Made by a program: the position numbers and the translations under genes
Shown here: positions 52,861-61,510 of the stretch, one piece after another
Position numbering within the stretch: position 1 is the first letter of the stretch
Layout of the letters: every line of letters starts with the position of its first letter
Origin: Clostridium_AD sp050717545
GTDB taxonomy: Bacteria; Bacillota; Clostridia; Clostridiales; Clostridiaceae
DNA: 64,000 bases
Reading direction: 5' to 3'
NCBI RefSeq assembly: GCF_050717545.1
Contig: NZ_JBOITN010000033.1
Location: 1 to 64,000, forward strand
The notes under the pieces: model-generated
Seen by the model: the letters and a program-made list of their open reading frames with translations, nothing else
Database searches by the model: none
What the model was told of the DNA's origin: nothing

Positions 52861-53313
52861 AGTCAAAACAGGAGTATAACTCTAGGTAGACCAGCCTTAT
52901 ACTATAAAGATGTGGTTCTCATGGGACATGGAACAATATATTATGCTAATGCTTGCTATTCATGTCTTCAAAGTGTATTCAATGACAATGGGTATGGGAA
53001 TGTTCATTTAGGAACAGTGGAAGGCTACCCAACGCTGCAAAACGTTATTAGAAGACTTAACAAAGATAAGATAAAGGAAATTACTTTAATTCCTTTAATG
53101 CTAGTGGCAGGAGATCATGCTAAAAATGACATGACAAGTGATGAAAAGGATTCCTGGAAGCTGGTTATACAGAATCAGGGAATCAAAGTTAACATATATT
53201 TGCATGGCTTAGGCGAAGTATCTAAATTTCAAGAAATATATTTAGACCATATTAGAGATGCTATAGAAAATAGATACGAAGGACTTGGTAAAACAAAAAA
53301 AGGTGGGATTTAA
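52861..53313 (+). pseudogene. cbiK: C-terminal remnant of sirohydrochlorin cobaltochelatase CbiK
   Basis: From VVLMGHGTIYYANACYSCLQ on, through LIPLMLVAGDHAKNDMTSDE, the frame matches the second half of CbiK, which inserts cobalt into sirohydrochlorin. CbiK is about 260-300 residues; here the N-terminal half is absent and the open frame begins inside the riboswitch terminator. The second metal-binding motif (GDHAKND) is kept. Translation from ATG 52921 has no ribosome-binding site, so a functional protein is unlikely. The stop directly precedes cbiP. Confidence 0.8.
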
Positions 53314-54780
53314 ATGGCTAAAATAATGGTTCAAGGGACTGCATCTTCTGTTGGGAAGAGTATATTAGTTACTGCATTATGTAGAATATTTAAACAAGAT
53401 GGATTTACAGTATGCCCTTATAAATCTCAAAATATGTCTCTAAACTCTTATATTACATTAGATGGTAAAGAAATGGCAAGAGCGCAGGTGCTTCAGGCAT
53501 ATGCAGCAGGACTCGAACCAGAGGCCTACATGAATCCAATCTTATTAAAGCCAAGCTCAGATAAAAAGTGCCAAGTTATTGTAAAGGGTAAGGTGTATTG
53601 TAATTCTTCAGCCCAGGAATACCATAATATGAAGCTTGAGTTTAGCGAGATGTTAAAGTTTGATTTCAAGAAAATTGAAAGGAATTTTGAAATTGTTGTA
53701 ATAGAAGGAGCAGGCAGTCCCGCGGAAATTAATTTAAGAGATAGAGATATTGTAAATATGGGACTTGCGGAACTTATTGATGCACCTGTGATTTTGGTAG
53801 GTGATATAGATAAAGGAGGAGTTTTTGCAGCCTTAGCAGGAACAATGCTTTTATTAGAGGATAACGAAAAGAAAAGGGTTAAGGGTACAATTATAAATAA
53901 ATTTAGGGGAGACATAGAAATACTAAAGCCTGGACTTACTATGATAGAAGATATGATAAATGTGCCATGTCTAGGAGTGGTTCCAAGCTTCAATCTACAG
54001 CTAGAAGATGAAGATGGAGCATTAGAATTCAATAAAAAAGCTACAAAGGATATTGATATTGCAGTTATAAAACTGCCTCATATATCTAATTTCACAGATT
54101 TTGATGCTCTTAAAATTGAAGATGATGTTTCTGTAAGATTTATAACTAGTAAAGAGGAGTTTGGATGCCCCGATTTACTCATAATTCCTGGAAGTAAAAA
54201 TACCATTGAAGATTTACTTGCATTAAAGAATTGTGGACTTTTGGATGAGATAAAGTGCTTTGGTGAAAAAAAGACCATAATAGGTATTTGTGGTGGGTAT
54301 CAAATGCTTGGAAGTGCTATTTTAGATCCTAATGAAGTAGAGACAAGCTTAAAGTATATAGAAGGTATGAAACTATTAGATATTATTACTCAGTTCGAGG
54401 ATGAAAAAGTAACCACAAGAATTGAAGCTAAGTTCAATAATAATAGTATATATGGCTATGAAATACATATGGGCGTTTCAACTTATGGTAAAGATACGGA
54501 GCCATTATTCACTATGTGCACCAAAAACGGAGAAAGTGTAGACTACCCTGATGGAGCTATAAACAAACAAGGTAATATTATGGGAACATACATACACGGA
54601 ATATTCGATGGTATCCCTTTTAGGGAAATGATACTAAACAAAATTCGTGAAGAAAAGGGATTGTGTTTAAAGGAAGCTAAAACTTATGAAAGTCTTAGAG
54701 AAAAGGAACTTGATAAATTAGCTCTAATAGTAAGAAATAACATAGATATGAAAAAAATATACAAGATTATAAACTTATAA
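53314..54780 (+). CDS. cbiP: Cobyric acid synthase
   Basis: Amidates adenosyl-cobyrinate a,c-diamide at four side chains using glutamine and ATP. The 488-residue protein has the synthetase P-loop MVQGTASSVGKS and the C-terminal amidotransferase with Cys in GICGGYQMLG and His in GTYIHGIFDG. Full length, no disruption seen. The neighbours are remnants, so its product pathway is incomplete locally. It may serve salvage, or await decay. Confidence 0.95.
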   Translation: MAKIMVQGTASSVGKSILVTALCRIFKQDGFTVCPYKSQNMSLNSYITLDGKEMARAQVLQAYAAGLEPEAYMNPILLKPSSDKKCQVIVKGKVYCNSSAQEYHNMKLEFSEMLKFDFKKIERNFEIVVIEGAGSPAEINLRDRDIVNMGLAELIDAPVILVGDIDKGGVFAALAGTMLLLEDNEKKRVKGTIINKFRGDIEILKPGLTMIEDMINVPCLGVVPSFNLQLEDEDGALEFNKKATKDIDIAVIKLPHISNFTDFDALKIEDDVSVRFITSKEEFGCPDLLIIPGSKNTIEDLLALKNCGLLDEIKCFGEKKTIIGICGGYQMLGSAILDPNEVETSLKYIEGMKLLDIITQFEDEKVTTRIEAKFNNNSIYGYEIHMGVSTYGKDTEPLFTMCTKNGESVDYPDGAINKQGNIMGTYIHGIFDGIPFREMILNKIREEKGLCLKEAKTYESLREKELDKLALIVRNNIDMKKIYKIINL

Positions 54781-54859
54781 AATCCCTTGAAGATTTTTAA
54801 TTGTCGTAACCTTCCTTTGGAGAATATGAAGCTAACTAAAAAAATATAGAGGTGAATAA

Positions 54860-55230
54860 ATGAAAACAATAGTTATATCTTCAAATAGTAGCGGAGGTGG
54901 AAAGACCACCATAACCCTTGGATTTATGAAGGCTCTTATGAATAGAGGGTATGCTGTGAAAGGCTATAAGGAAATTTAGAGTTACTAGAGGAATTAGGAG
55001 AAATCATCTATTTTAGTCCCTTAAATGATAGCAAACTTCCAGAAGATATTAATTTTTTATATATTGGGGGAGGTTTTCCTGAGGTATTTATAAAAGAGCT
55101 CAGTCTCAATAAATCTATGCTTTTAAGTATTAAAACTGAGTTTTTAAATGGACTGAGCTGTTACTCGGAATGTGGGGGGCTAATGTATCTTAGTGAAGCT
55201 ATAGATGGAATTCCTGTAGTTGTTTTTTTT
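54860..55230 (+). pseudogene. cbiA: Cobyrinate a,c-diamide synthase remnant
   Basis: GAGGTGA and ATG open MKTIVISSNSSGGGKTTITL, the P-loop start of CbiA, which stops after about 38 codons. From about 54978 a different frame gives LGEIIYFSPLNDSKLPEDIN and SCYSECGGLMYLSEAIDGI, the amidotransferase part with its Cys. About 200 residues in the middle and the C-terminal end are missing. A large internal deletion and frame change make it inactive. Confidence 0.85.
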
Positions 55231-55235
55231 TGGAA

Positions 55236-55503
55236 AAGGCGAAGGCGTACTTAAATGTGGTAGGGACTTGCATATCCGTCTACAAGCGGTGGTGTGGCTC
55301 CGATGATACAGGAAGTGAAATAGTTTCAGAGATCACAGGTACCGATTTTAAACCTTGGGCTACACCTGTTATGGAAACTTTAATTGGTGGAGAAATACCT
55401 GGCGAAGTTGAGAGCTTACTCTTTTGTGTACAAACAGGTATTGGAGTTGGAATTATTTTTTTTCCTTGGAAGATTTGTAGAAAGAACTAAAAAAGAAAAT
55501 TAA
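55236..55503 (+). pseudogene. cbiN: Cobalt transporter subunit CbiN remnant
   Basis: The frame reads GSDDTGSEIVSEITGTDFKP and WATPVMETL, then GEIPGEVESLLFCVQTGIGV, the conserved part of CbiN, the small membrane subunit of the CbiMNQO cobalt importer. After a T-run near 55457 the frame shifts; the other frame continues as FLGRFVERTKKEN and stops at 55503, like a normal CbiN end. The first helix is not clear. A single-base change in a homopolymer could be real or a sequencing error. Confidence 0.7.
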
Positions 55504-55525
55504 ATAACATTAAAATTAACATGAA

Positions 55526-55584
55526 AATAACACTGTTGATAAATTTTTGTGCATCAATAAATTTATCAACAGTGTTATTTTATT
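55526..55584. terminator. Bidirectional terminator between cbiN remnant and dnaC
   Basis: AATAACACTGTTGATAAATT and AATTTATCAACAGTGTTATT form a 20-bp stem with T/A-rich ends on both strands. Confidence 0.85.
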
Positions 55585-56560
55585 TAGGTCTACTCAAATT
55601 TTTCTTTATTCGTATGTCGTCTCCAAAGAACTTACAAAGAGTGAAATTACCAAGTAATCTAGAAGTTAATCTCTCAGAATAGGTCTTAAGTAAATTTTCA
55701 AGAGTTAAATTAGTAGATACTAGCATTTTTTTTTGTTTCAATAACTTTGTATTTATAAGATTAAACATTTCTGTTTTAGTAAAATCTGAAAGTTGCTCAG
55801 TACCCAAATCATCTATAATGAGTAGATCACAATTTACAAGTAAGTCTTCTAAAGAATGATCATTATTAAATCTAATATCCTTTAAAGCCTTTATTAATTC
55901 TTCAGCGGTCCTATAGACTACAAAAGAACCTTTATCTATTAATTCTTTTGTAATGCAATGGGACAAAAATGTTTTCCCTGTGCCAGAACTTCCATAAAAT
56001 AATAGATTTTCATCAGAGGTATCAAAATTTCTAAGAAAACTCATGGAATTGGATAAAATCTTTTCTATATTCTTTTTTGGAGATTCTGATTGGAGTTCAC
56101 TTTTTCTAGAAGGATAAAAATCCATTTTAAAATTATCAAAATTATGGGTTTTTAGATTACTTTTAAGTTCGGATCCGGTATAATAAACATCTATGACTTT
56201 TTGTTTAAAGCAGGAGCATTTTACATTTCCAATAAATCCTGTGTCGCGACATTTTGTACATCTGTAATGTAAATTTAGGTACTCCATATCAAAACCGTTA
56301 GAAACTAATAGTTCTGATTTTTTCACCCTTAGATCCATAATTTTTTCTTTTAAATCACGTAAATATTCATCTCTATTATTTATACTTTTAAGTGCACTAA
56401 TAGATAATTCAATGCATAACTTACCTATCTTATGATCTAGGTCAATAATTTCAGGATGAGTTCTCTCAATGTGAGCCTTCCTATCTCTAAAGTTTGCCTC
56501 TTCCTTTTGCCTTATTCCAGCATAAACGGATAATATCTTGGTTTGATACCCTTTAATCAT
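55580..56560 (-). CDS. Helicase loader ATPase (DnaI/DnaC-like)
   Basis: AAA+ ATPase that loads DnaB helicase. The 326-residue protein has an N-terminal zinc-like region with four Cys (CTKCRDTGFIGNVKCSC), Walker A YGSSGTGKTF and Walker B LLIIDDLGTEQ. Its ATG overlaps the DnaD-like gene by 8 bases. Together they replace the dnaD/dnaB/dnaI set of Bacillus. GTAATTAG-type site upstream is weak, so coupling is likely. Confidence 0.9.
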   Translation of the reverse strand: MIKGYQTKILSVYAGIRQKEEANFRDRKAHIERTHPEIIDLDHKIGKLCIELSISALKSINNRDEYLRDLKEKIMDLRVKKSELLVSNGFDMEYLNLHYRCTKCRDTGFIGNVKCSCFKQKVIDVYYTGSELKSNLKTHNFDNFKMDFYPSRKSELQSESPKKNIEKILSNSMSFLRNFDTSDENLLFYGSSGTGKTFLSHCITKELIDKGSFVVYRTAEELIKALKDIRFNNDHSLEDLLVNCDLLIIDDLGTEQLSDFTKTEMFNLINTKLLKQKKMLVSTNLTLENLLKTYSERLTSRLLGNFTLCKFFGDDIRIKKNLSRPK

Positions 56561-57539
56561 TTTTATCCCATCCTAGTAATTTTTTCTCAAGCTCGTCAAA
56601 GTCATAAGCTCTTTGTTCGTAATCAGTAAAACTTCCCTTGGAAGGTTTGCCACCAGCGGTCTTAGGTTTATTAGTAAGTAATCGCTTTTTATCTTTTTTC
56701 TCTATATCCTCTAGAGATTTTATACCATCTTTAAACCAACTATTTAGTATTCCATCAATATATTTAAAATCTGCGCGGTTAAGCCTGTCAAAACATATGT
56801 CGCAAGCTTTAAATATAACTTCTAAAGAAAATTTATAAACATTTATCCACTTATCTAATATCTGCTCTTGAGGCTTCATTATTTCTGGTGCTTTTATTCC
56901 TAGGTAATTTAATATTTTCCTAATATTTATCCATTTATCCTCATGTTTCTTTATATATGATTGGGCATCCTCAATGTTTTTAATATTAGAATCATGCCAC
57001 GCAATTGCAATGGTCTCAATGTATCTATAGTCAACTTTACCTTTTGATACACAATATTGGATTAGAAGTAGGATTAGCTCAGGGGAAAAATTAAAATCCT
57101 TTTGCCATCCTAGGTACATAGTCATCTCTTTTGGTGATAAAGGTTTTGCAAGTAGCTTCTCAATATCTTGAAGCATACCTTTTATCGAAGAATTAGCTAA
57201 TTCTTCGAGTAAATTTATATTTTGAAGATTATCAGTGGGAACATCTAATAAATCCAAAAATTCAATGTTATAGTTACCCATGTTATCAATTGGAGTCATT
57301 TTAATTATGCTCTCATCATTCCAATAATTCCAGGCGTTAACAACATCGGTTTCTAGAAGTCCTAGAGTTGTTGCTATAATTTGTGAGGTAGCACCTATTT
57401 CTCCAGATGCACAATATTTTAGCCCAAGAAGATAAACTTTCACAAATTCTCCTCTAGCGTTAGGCATAAACTTATCTATAAAAATATTACTCACAGGAGT
57501 ATATTTATAATTTTCATTCTTAAACATGAAAGTGCTCAT
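56553..57539 (-). CDS. DnaD-domain primosome protein
   Basis: A 328-residue protein with an N-terminal winged-helix part and a DnaD/DnaB_2-like domain (YLGWQKDFNFSPELILLLIQ, YIETIAIAWHDSNIKNIEDA). The C-terminus is basic. It likely recruits the helicase loader encoded next to it. GAAGGTAGTGAC precedes the ATG. The upstream gap 57540-57778 has no gene. Confidence 0.9.
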   Translation of the reverse strand: MSTFMFKNENYKYTPVSNIFIDKFMPNARGEFVKVYLLGLKYCASGEIGATSQIIATTLGLLETDVVNAWNYWNDESIIKMTPIDNMGNYNIEFLDLLDVPTDNLQNINLLEELANSSIKGMLQDIEKLLAKPLSPKEMTMYLGWQKDFNFSPELILLLIQYCVSKGKVDYRYIETIAIAWHDSNIKNIEDAQSYIKKHEDKWINIRKILNYLGIKAPEIMKPQEQILDKWINVYKFSLEVIFKACDICFDRLNRADFKYIDGILNSWFKDGIKSLEDIEKKDKKRLLTNKPKTAGGKPSKGSFTDYEQRAYDFDELEKKLLGWDKND

Positions 57540-57778
57540 AAAGTCACTACCTTCCTTTCTATATTAAAGAGTTAAATTTAAAAATCATAAAACTTAAAAT
57601 TAAAGTTTATCTATGTAATGTTTATCATAAATTATACTTAAGATTTTAGTCTATAAAAATTTATTATTCAAACTACATTATACCATATAGTTAAAGGTAG
57701 GGAGAAAAGAAATACTTAAAAAATGTTTATTATTTGGTATAAAGGGAATATTAAGTAAGTAGTGAAGGAGGTATTAAT

Positions 57779-58978
57779 TTGAATAAATTAAAACTAAGTA
57801 AAATTAATATGTGTATTGTAGTGATAACTCTTATAATTACAGTTACTATATTATATTTTAATGATTATAGGTATTATGGTTATAAAGTGTCTATAGAAAG
57901 TAATGCAATAACTTTTGTAAAAAGTAAGTCAGGGTTTAATGAAACATATAAGGAACTACAAAATGAACTTAAACTTAAATATAGCAATGTAGTTATGACT
58001 AACGATTTTACTTTAGATAAAGTAAAAGTAGATGATGATATTATGTTTACAAATGAAAGTGAACTTAAAAAAATAATGCTTAAGAAATTTGACATAGTTG
58101 TAGATGCACTTGAAATGAAATCTGATAGTAGAAAAATAGCATACGTTTCCAGCGAAAATCAAGGTAAAGAAATTTTGACTAGTATAAAACATTATTATTC
58201 GAAGACAATTAAGCCAAGTGGTATTAAGTCAGTTAATATAGAAAATAAAATCAGTTATGAAAGTGTTAAGGTTAAAACTGGAGATCTATACGAAAGTTCT
58301 GAAATAGTACGCGAAGTAATTGAATATAACGATAAATTACAAACACCACTTATGGGTGTCAAAATAGTTGCTAATATAGTTAAAGACCAAGAGGTGTTGC
58401 CTAAAACAATTATGACATCCTCAAGTGAATTAATGAGTGGCGTTAATAAAACAATCCATGAAGGCGCCTCTGGAACAAAAAAAGTTAGCAAGATTATAAC
58501 ATCTATTAATAATAAAGTTGTTTCCCAGGAAATTTTATCCTCACAAATTACAAAACAAGTGCAGAATAAAATGGTATCAGTTGGAACCAAAAAAAATACA
58601 ACACTTGTGGCATCATCTATAAATAGTCCATCAAGAGGCAGTATAAGTTCACCCTTTGGACAGCGCTGGGGGAAAATGCATAAAGGAATCGATATAGCAG
58701 CCAGTTTTGGAGAACCTATAAGTACTGCATTAGATGGTAATGTAAGTTATGCAGGGTGGGAGACTGGATATGGTAACGTAATAAAGATTGATCACGGAGA
58801 TGGCATAGAAACTATATATGCACATTGTAGTGTTATCACAGTAAAAAAAGGTGAAACAGTAAGTAGAGGCGCTAAAATAGGAGAAGTAGGAAGTACAGGT
58901 AATAGTACGGGTCCACACCTACATTTTGAGGTGAGAGAAAATGATGTTCCTATAAATCCTCAGGAATATATTAAATAA
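57779..58978 (+). CDS. M23-family murein endopeptidase with G5-like domain
   Basis: A 399-residue membrane-anchored or secreted hydrolase. One N-terminal transmembrane helix (about 9-26), then a region without clear family, a G5-like beta domain (about 165-270) and a LytM/M23 domain (about 290-399) with His in KMHKGIDIA, the Asp ligand there, and HLHFEVREND. The start is TTG eight bases after GGAGG. Stretches like this are found in spore and wall-remodelling endopeptidases. Confidence 0.9.
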   Translation: MNKLKLSKINMCIVVITLIITVTILYFNDYRYYGYKVSIESNAITFVKSKSGFNETYKELQNELKLKYSNVVMTNDFTLDKVKVDDDIMFTNESELKKIMLKKFDIVVDALEMKSDSRKIAYVSSENQGKEILTSIKHYYSKTIKPSGIKSVNIENKISYESVKVKTGDLYESSEIVREVIEYNDKLQTPLMGVKIVANIVKDQEVLPKTIMTSSSELMSGVNKTIHEGASGTKKVSKIITSINNKVVSQEILSSQITKQVQNKMVSVGTKKNTTLVASSINSPSRGSISSPFGQRWGKMHKGIDIAASFGEPISTALDGNVSYAGWETGYGNVIKIDHGDGIETIYAHCSVITVKKGETVSRGAKIGEVGSTGNSTGPHLHFEVRENDVPINPQEYIK

Positions 58979-59103
58979 AAATAAATATATGAATAAAAAA
59001 CATCTCTTTTCAGCAAAATTATATTGTGGTGAAAATTATTTTAGGCTAACAATTATATATTTTTGCATATACAATGCATTACATTTTAAAGGAGAGATGA
59101 ATT

Positions 59104-59319
59104 TTGAAAATGATGAAGGGTAGAGAACTTGGAAATGATGAATATGAAAAACTTAAAAATGGATTAGATAGGTATGTTAAAATTGAGGGTGTAGATAGTA
59201 AACTTGTAAATATACCTACAATAGTTACAGGAATTAATGATGATGGAACCATAAGGCAAGAAGAAATCCAGTCTTATGCCAGCGAGGTAACTCAGGATAA
59301 TGGAAGGGTTATAGACTAA
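59104..59319 (+). CDS. Hypothetical 71-residue protein
   Basis: Small soluble acidic protein beginning MKMMKGRELGNDEYEKLKNG. Family is not recognised. TTG 59104 follows GGAGAG at seven bases. It is followed by a terminator. Confidence 0.65.
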   Translation: MKMMKGRELGNDEYEKLKNGLDRYVKIEGVDSKLVNIPTIVTGINDDGTIRQEEIQSYASEVTQDNGRVID

Positions 59320-59335
59320 TATATAGGGATTTACC

Positions 59336-59378
59336 AGGCATATAACTAGATCGAATTTTCTAGTTATATGCCTTATTT
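59336..59378 (+). terminator. Terminator after the 71-residue gene
   Basis: GGCATATAACTAGA and TCTAGTTATATGCC form a 14-bp stem followed by TTATTT. Confidence 0.8.
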
Positions 59379-59406
59379 AAGTAATTACGGTCAAAAATTG
59401 TTACTA

Positions 59407-59574
59407 TTATTTCGGCGTAAAATTACCACATGATATACCGGATGATTGTTTCACTAGTATGGAAGGAATATTCTTGGTTTTAAAGCCATACAATTTGCAA
59501 CCTCTAGGGAAAGATGAATCCCAAGTAATATAGTAATGTATGCATTTAGAGCAATTTATTCCTTCGCTTGCCAT
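59407..59574 (-). CDS. Small Cys-rich conserved-type protein (55 residues)
   Basis: The minus-strand frame reads MASEGINCSKCIHYYITWDS, then SFPRGCKLYGFKTKNIPSIL and ends GISCGNFTPK, with AAAGGAG six bases before the ATG. The pattern CxxC, ITWDxxFPRGCKLYGFK, SSG, C, F, PK is like a short family present in many Firmicutes and often mislabelled as uracil-DNA glycosylase. Four Cys (8, 11, 26, 49) suggest a zinc site. Function unknown. Confidence 0.75.
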   Translation of the reverse strand: MASEGINCSKCIHYYITWDSSFPRGCKLYGFKTKNIPSILVKQSSGISCGNFTPK

Positions 59575-59699
59575 ATCAAACTCCTTTAAAAAATATAATT
59601 AATTAAATATTAACATATTTTAGTGTGTAAAAAAATAGATATAAGTTATTTTAAACCTATATCTATTTAAAACAATAAAATTATAGCTTTGAATACTAA

Positions 59700-59735
59700 A
59701 AAAAATAAACTAGCAGAATTGCTAGTTATTTTCTT
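59700..59735. terminator. Terminator between the small Cys-rich gene and the prenyltransferase gene
   Basis: AAATAACTAGCA and TGCTAGTTTATT arms with a T-run on the minus strand, serving the UppS-like gene. Confidence 0.65.
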
Positions 59736-59752
59736 GAAAGTGATAAAGGATA

Positions 59753-59820
59753 TTTCAGCTCCGCAGGAGATGAGTTCAGCTCCGCAGGAGATGAGTTCAG
59801 CTCCGCAGGAGATGATTTAA
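59753..59820 (+). repeat. Dispersed CTCCGCAGGAGAT-type repeat, copies 5-7 in tandem
   Basis: Three units TTCAGCTCCGCAGGAGATGA with a 21-base period, the last continuing TTTAA. The end overlaps the stop codon of the UppS-like gene. This is the only tandem form in the window. Confidence 0.9.
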
Positions 59821-60461
59821 CCACCTAAGGTTATATCTTGTTCATTATACCAATTTAAAGCATCTGATAAATGCTCGGGTTTAAAATCGGGCCAATAATC
59901 ATCTATAACATAAAAGTCGGAATATATGGATTGTAGTGGCAAAAATCCACTAAGACGCCTTCTTCCACCCCAACGAATAATTAAATCTACTCTAGAAATA
60001 TCATTAGTTTTTATACAATCAAATATATTGCTCCTTTTACTGCTTTTGTTTTGATCTAAATTACTTAGATCCCATTCCCAACCATAATTAACAAGAAAAT
60101 TTAGCTTCATACCACCCTTTCCAAAAGTTTTCCGAGTGGTGAAAGGAAGTAGTTCTTTAGGAAACATAGGTGAGTTAGTATTCCCAACTACTAGAAGCTC
60201 AGCATCCTGTGTACTTAAAAGTTTTACTGCATCCACGCATGCTTTAACAAAAGCTACCCTTTGAAGGAATGGTCTTTTTGTGTTATCAGTAGTAAACCCA
60301 TAATAGGTCATCTCTTTTACACCAGCATCTTTGCAAAGCTTATATAAAGACAAACCAGGATCTAGGCCAAAGGTATAGCCCTTGTCTTTTGATAAACCTT
60401 TATCTAGGGACCATCTTCTATTTCCATCGGGGATTACTCCGATATGATTTGGAACTCTCAT
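59817..60461 (-). CDS. Cis-prenyltransferase (UppS-like), atypical
   Basis: A 214-residue member of the undecaprenyl diphosphate synthase family, shorter than the usual 240-250. HIGVIPDGNRRWS replaces the usual HIAIIMDGNGRWA, so the catalytic Asp is kept but Gly becomes Arg. DLIIRWGGRRRLSGFLPLQS replaces the usual GGExRLSNFLLWQ. The family's DxxxE near the end (DYWPDF) is present. It probably makes a short or special prenyl product, perhaps not cell-wall carrier. The stop codon lies in the dispersed repeat. Confidence 0.8.
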   Translation of the reverse strand: MRVPNHIGVIPDGNRRWSLDKGLSKDKGYTFGLDPGLSLYKLCKDAGVKEMTYYGFTTDNTKRPFLQRVAFVKACVDAVKLLSTQDAELLVVGNTNSPMFPKELLPFTTRKTFGKGGMKLNFLVNYGWEWDLSNLDQNKSSKRSNIFDCIKTNDISRVDLIIRWGGRRRLSGFLPLQSIYSDFYVIDDYWPDFKPEHLSDALNWYNEQDITLGG

Positions 60462-60767
60462 TTTATCACCCTTTAATTGTGAATTTTTATAACTTATAAA
60501 TCATAGTATATCCACTATTAATACATTAATCCATTATTTTGTGAAATTGTTAATAATTTATTCTTATTAAGTTATAAATTAGCTTATTAGTTAACTCTTA
60601 GATTTATCATTATGTAGAATAATGTTTCAAAATGCTTTTAATATATAGTTATATAGTATAATATTAGTAAAACATTGTTTAAGGTGTTTAAAATATAATC
60701 TTATTTTGAGCTTCTTAAAATTAATGGATAACATAAGAAAATTTTTTTAATAAGTTGAGGTGTGTTT

Positions 60768-61331
60768 ATGAATAAAACAAAAAGATCTATATTTCAGTCA
60801 GCAATTAAAATTTTTTCAACTAATGGATACGATGGAGCTACTATGGACGAGATTTCAGCAAGTGCAGGAGTTGCTAAAGGTACAGTATACTATTACTTTA
60901 AAAGTAAGGATGAGGTTTTTAAATACATAATCACTGAGGGAGTAAGTTTGCTAAGGCAGCAAATAGAAAGCATTAATACAGGGGATGGCGACTATAATTT
61001 CAAATTAAGGGAATTAAGTAGGGATCAGTTAAAATTAGTATACGAAAATAGAGACTTATTTAAGGTTATAATGAGTCAAGTATGGGGAGGGAAAATAAGA
61101 CACTTTGAACTCAGAGAATTATTAAAGGTGTATATGGAAGATATTGAAAAGTTCTTAATTAAGGCTATGGAGGAAGGAACCATAAAAAAATGTGATTCTT
61201 CTTTTTTAACATATACATATTTTGGAGCCCTAGCATCGGTTGGAGTTTATAATGTTGTAAAAAATGATAGTATGAAATTAGATGAAATTACAGATAATTT
61301 CATGGAACACTTATTAAATGGAATAAAATAA
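60768..61331 (+). CDS. TetR family regulator
   Basis: A 187-residue protein with an N-terminal TetR helix-turn-helix (DEISASAGVAKGTVYYYFKS, about residues 24-45). The ligand domain is not matched to a known effector. ATG 60768 follows GAGGTG; an upstream GTG is less likely. The next gene is a YhgE/Pip exporter with a palindromic operator, so it most likely represses that gene. The gap 60462-60767 holds no gene. Confidence 0.92.
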   Translation: MNKTKRSIFQSAIKIFSTNGYDGATMDEISASAGVAKGTVYYYFKSKDEVFKYIITEGVSLLRQQIESINTGDGDYNFKLRELSRDQLKLVYENRDLFKVIMSQVWGGKIRHFELRELLKVYMEDIEKFLIKAMEEGTIKKCDSSFLTYTYFGALASVGVYNVVKNDSMKLDEITDNFMEHLLNGIK

Positions 61332-61333
61332 AA

Positions 61334-61385
61334 TGAAAAGTAATAAGGTAATTCTAAATTATAGAATTACCTTATTACTTTTTTG
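61334..61385 (+). terminator. tetR terminator
   Basis: AAAAGTAATAAGGTAATTCT and AGAATTACCTTATTACTTTT form a 20-bp stem with a T-run. Confidence 0.9.
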
Positions 61386-61397
61386 TTAAAAAAACTG

Positions 61398-61447
61398 TTG
61401 ACTTTATATTAAAATAAGGTAAAATAAATGTATACTGACCAGTCAGT
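61398..61447 (+). promoter_or_regulatory. Promoter and TetR-type operator of the YhgE gene
   Basis: TTGACT (61398-61403), a 16-base spacer and TAAAAT (61420-61425), overlapped from +1 by the palindrome ACTGACCAGTCAGT (61434-61447), a form common for TetR-family operators. It lies just after the tetR gene. Confidence 0.8.
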
Positions 61448-61510
61448 CGAGAAATTATGTTTATTAAAATTCTTATAATAAATAATTTGTATAAAGGAAA
61501 AGGTGATAAT

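Noticed and set aside
53526..54032. 168-codon frame antisense to cbiP
   Set aside because: It shadows the intact cbiP gene, has no ribosome-binding site and Ser/Ile/Leu-rich composition typical of antisense frames in AT-rich genes.
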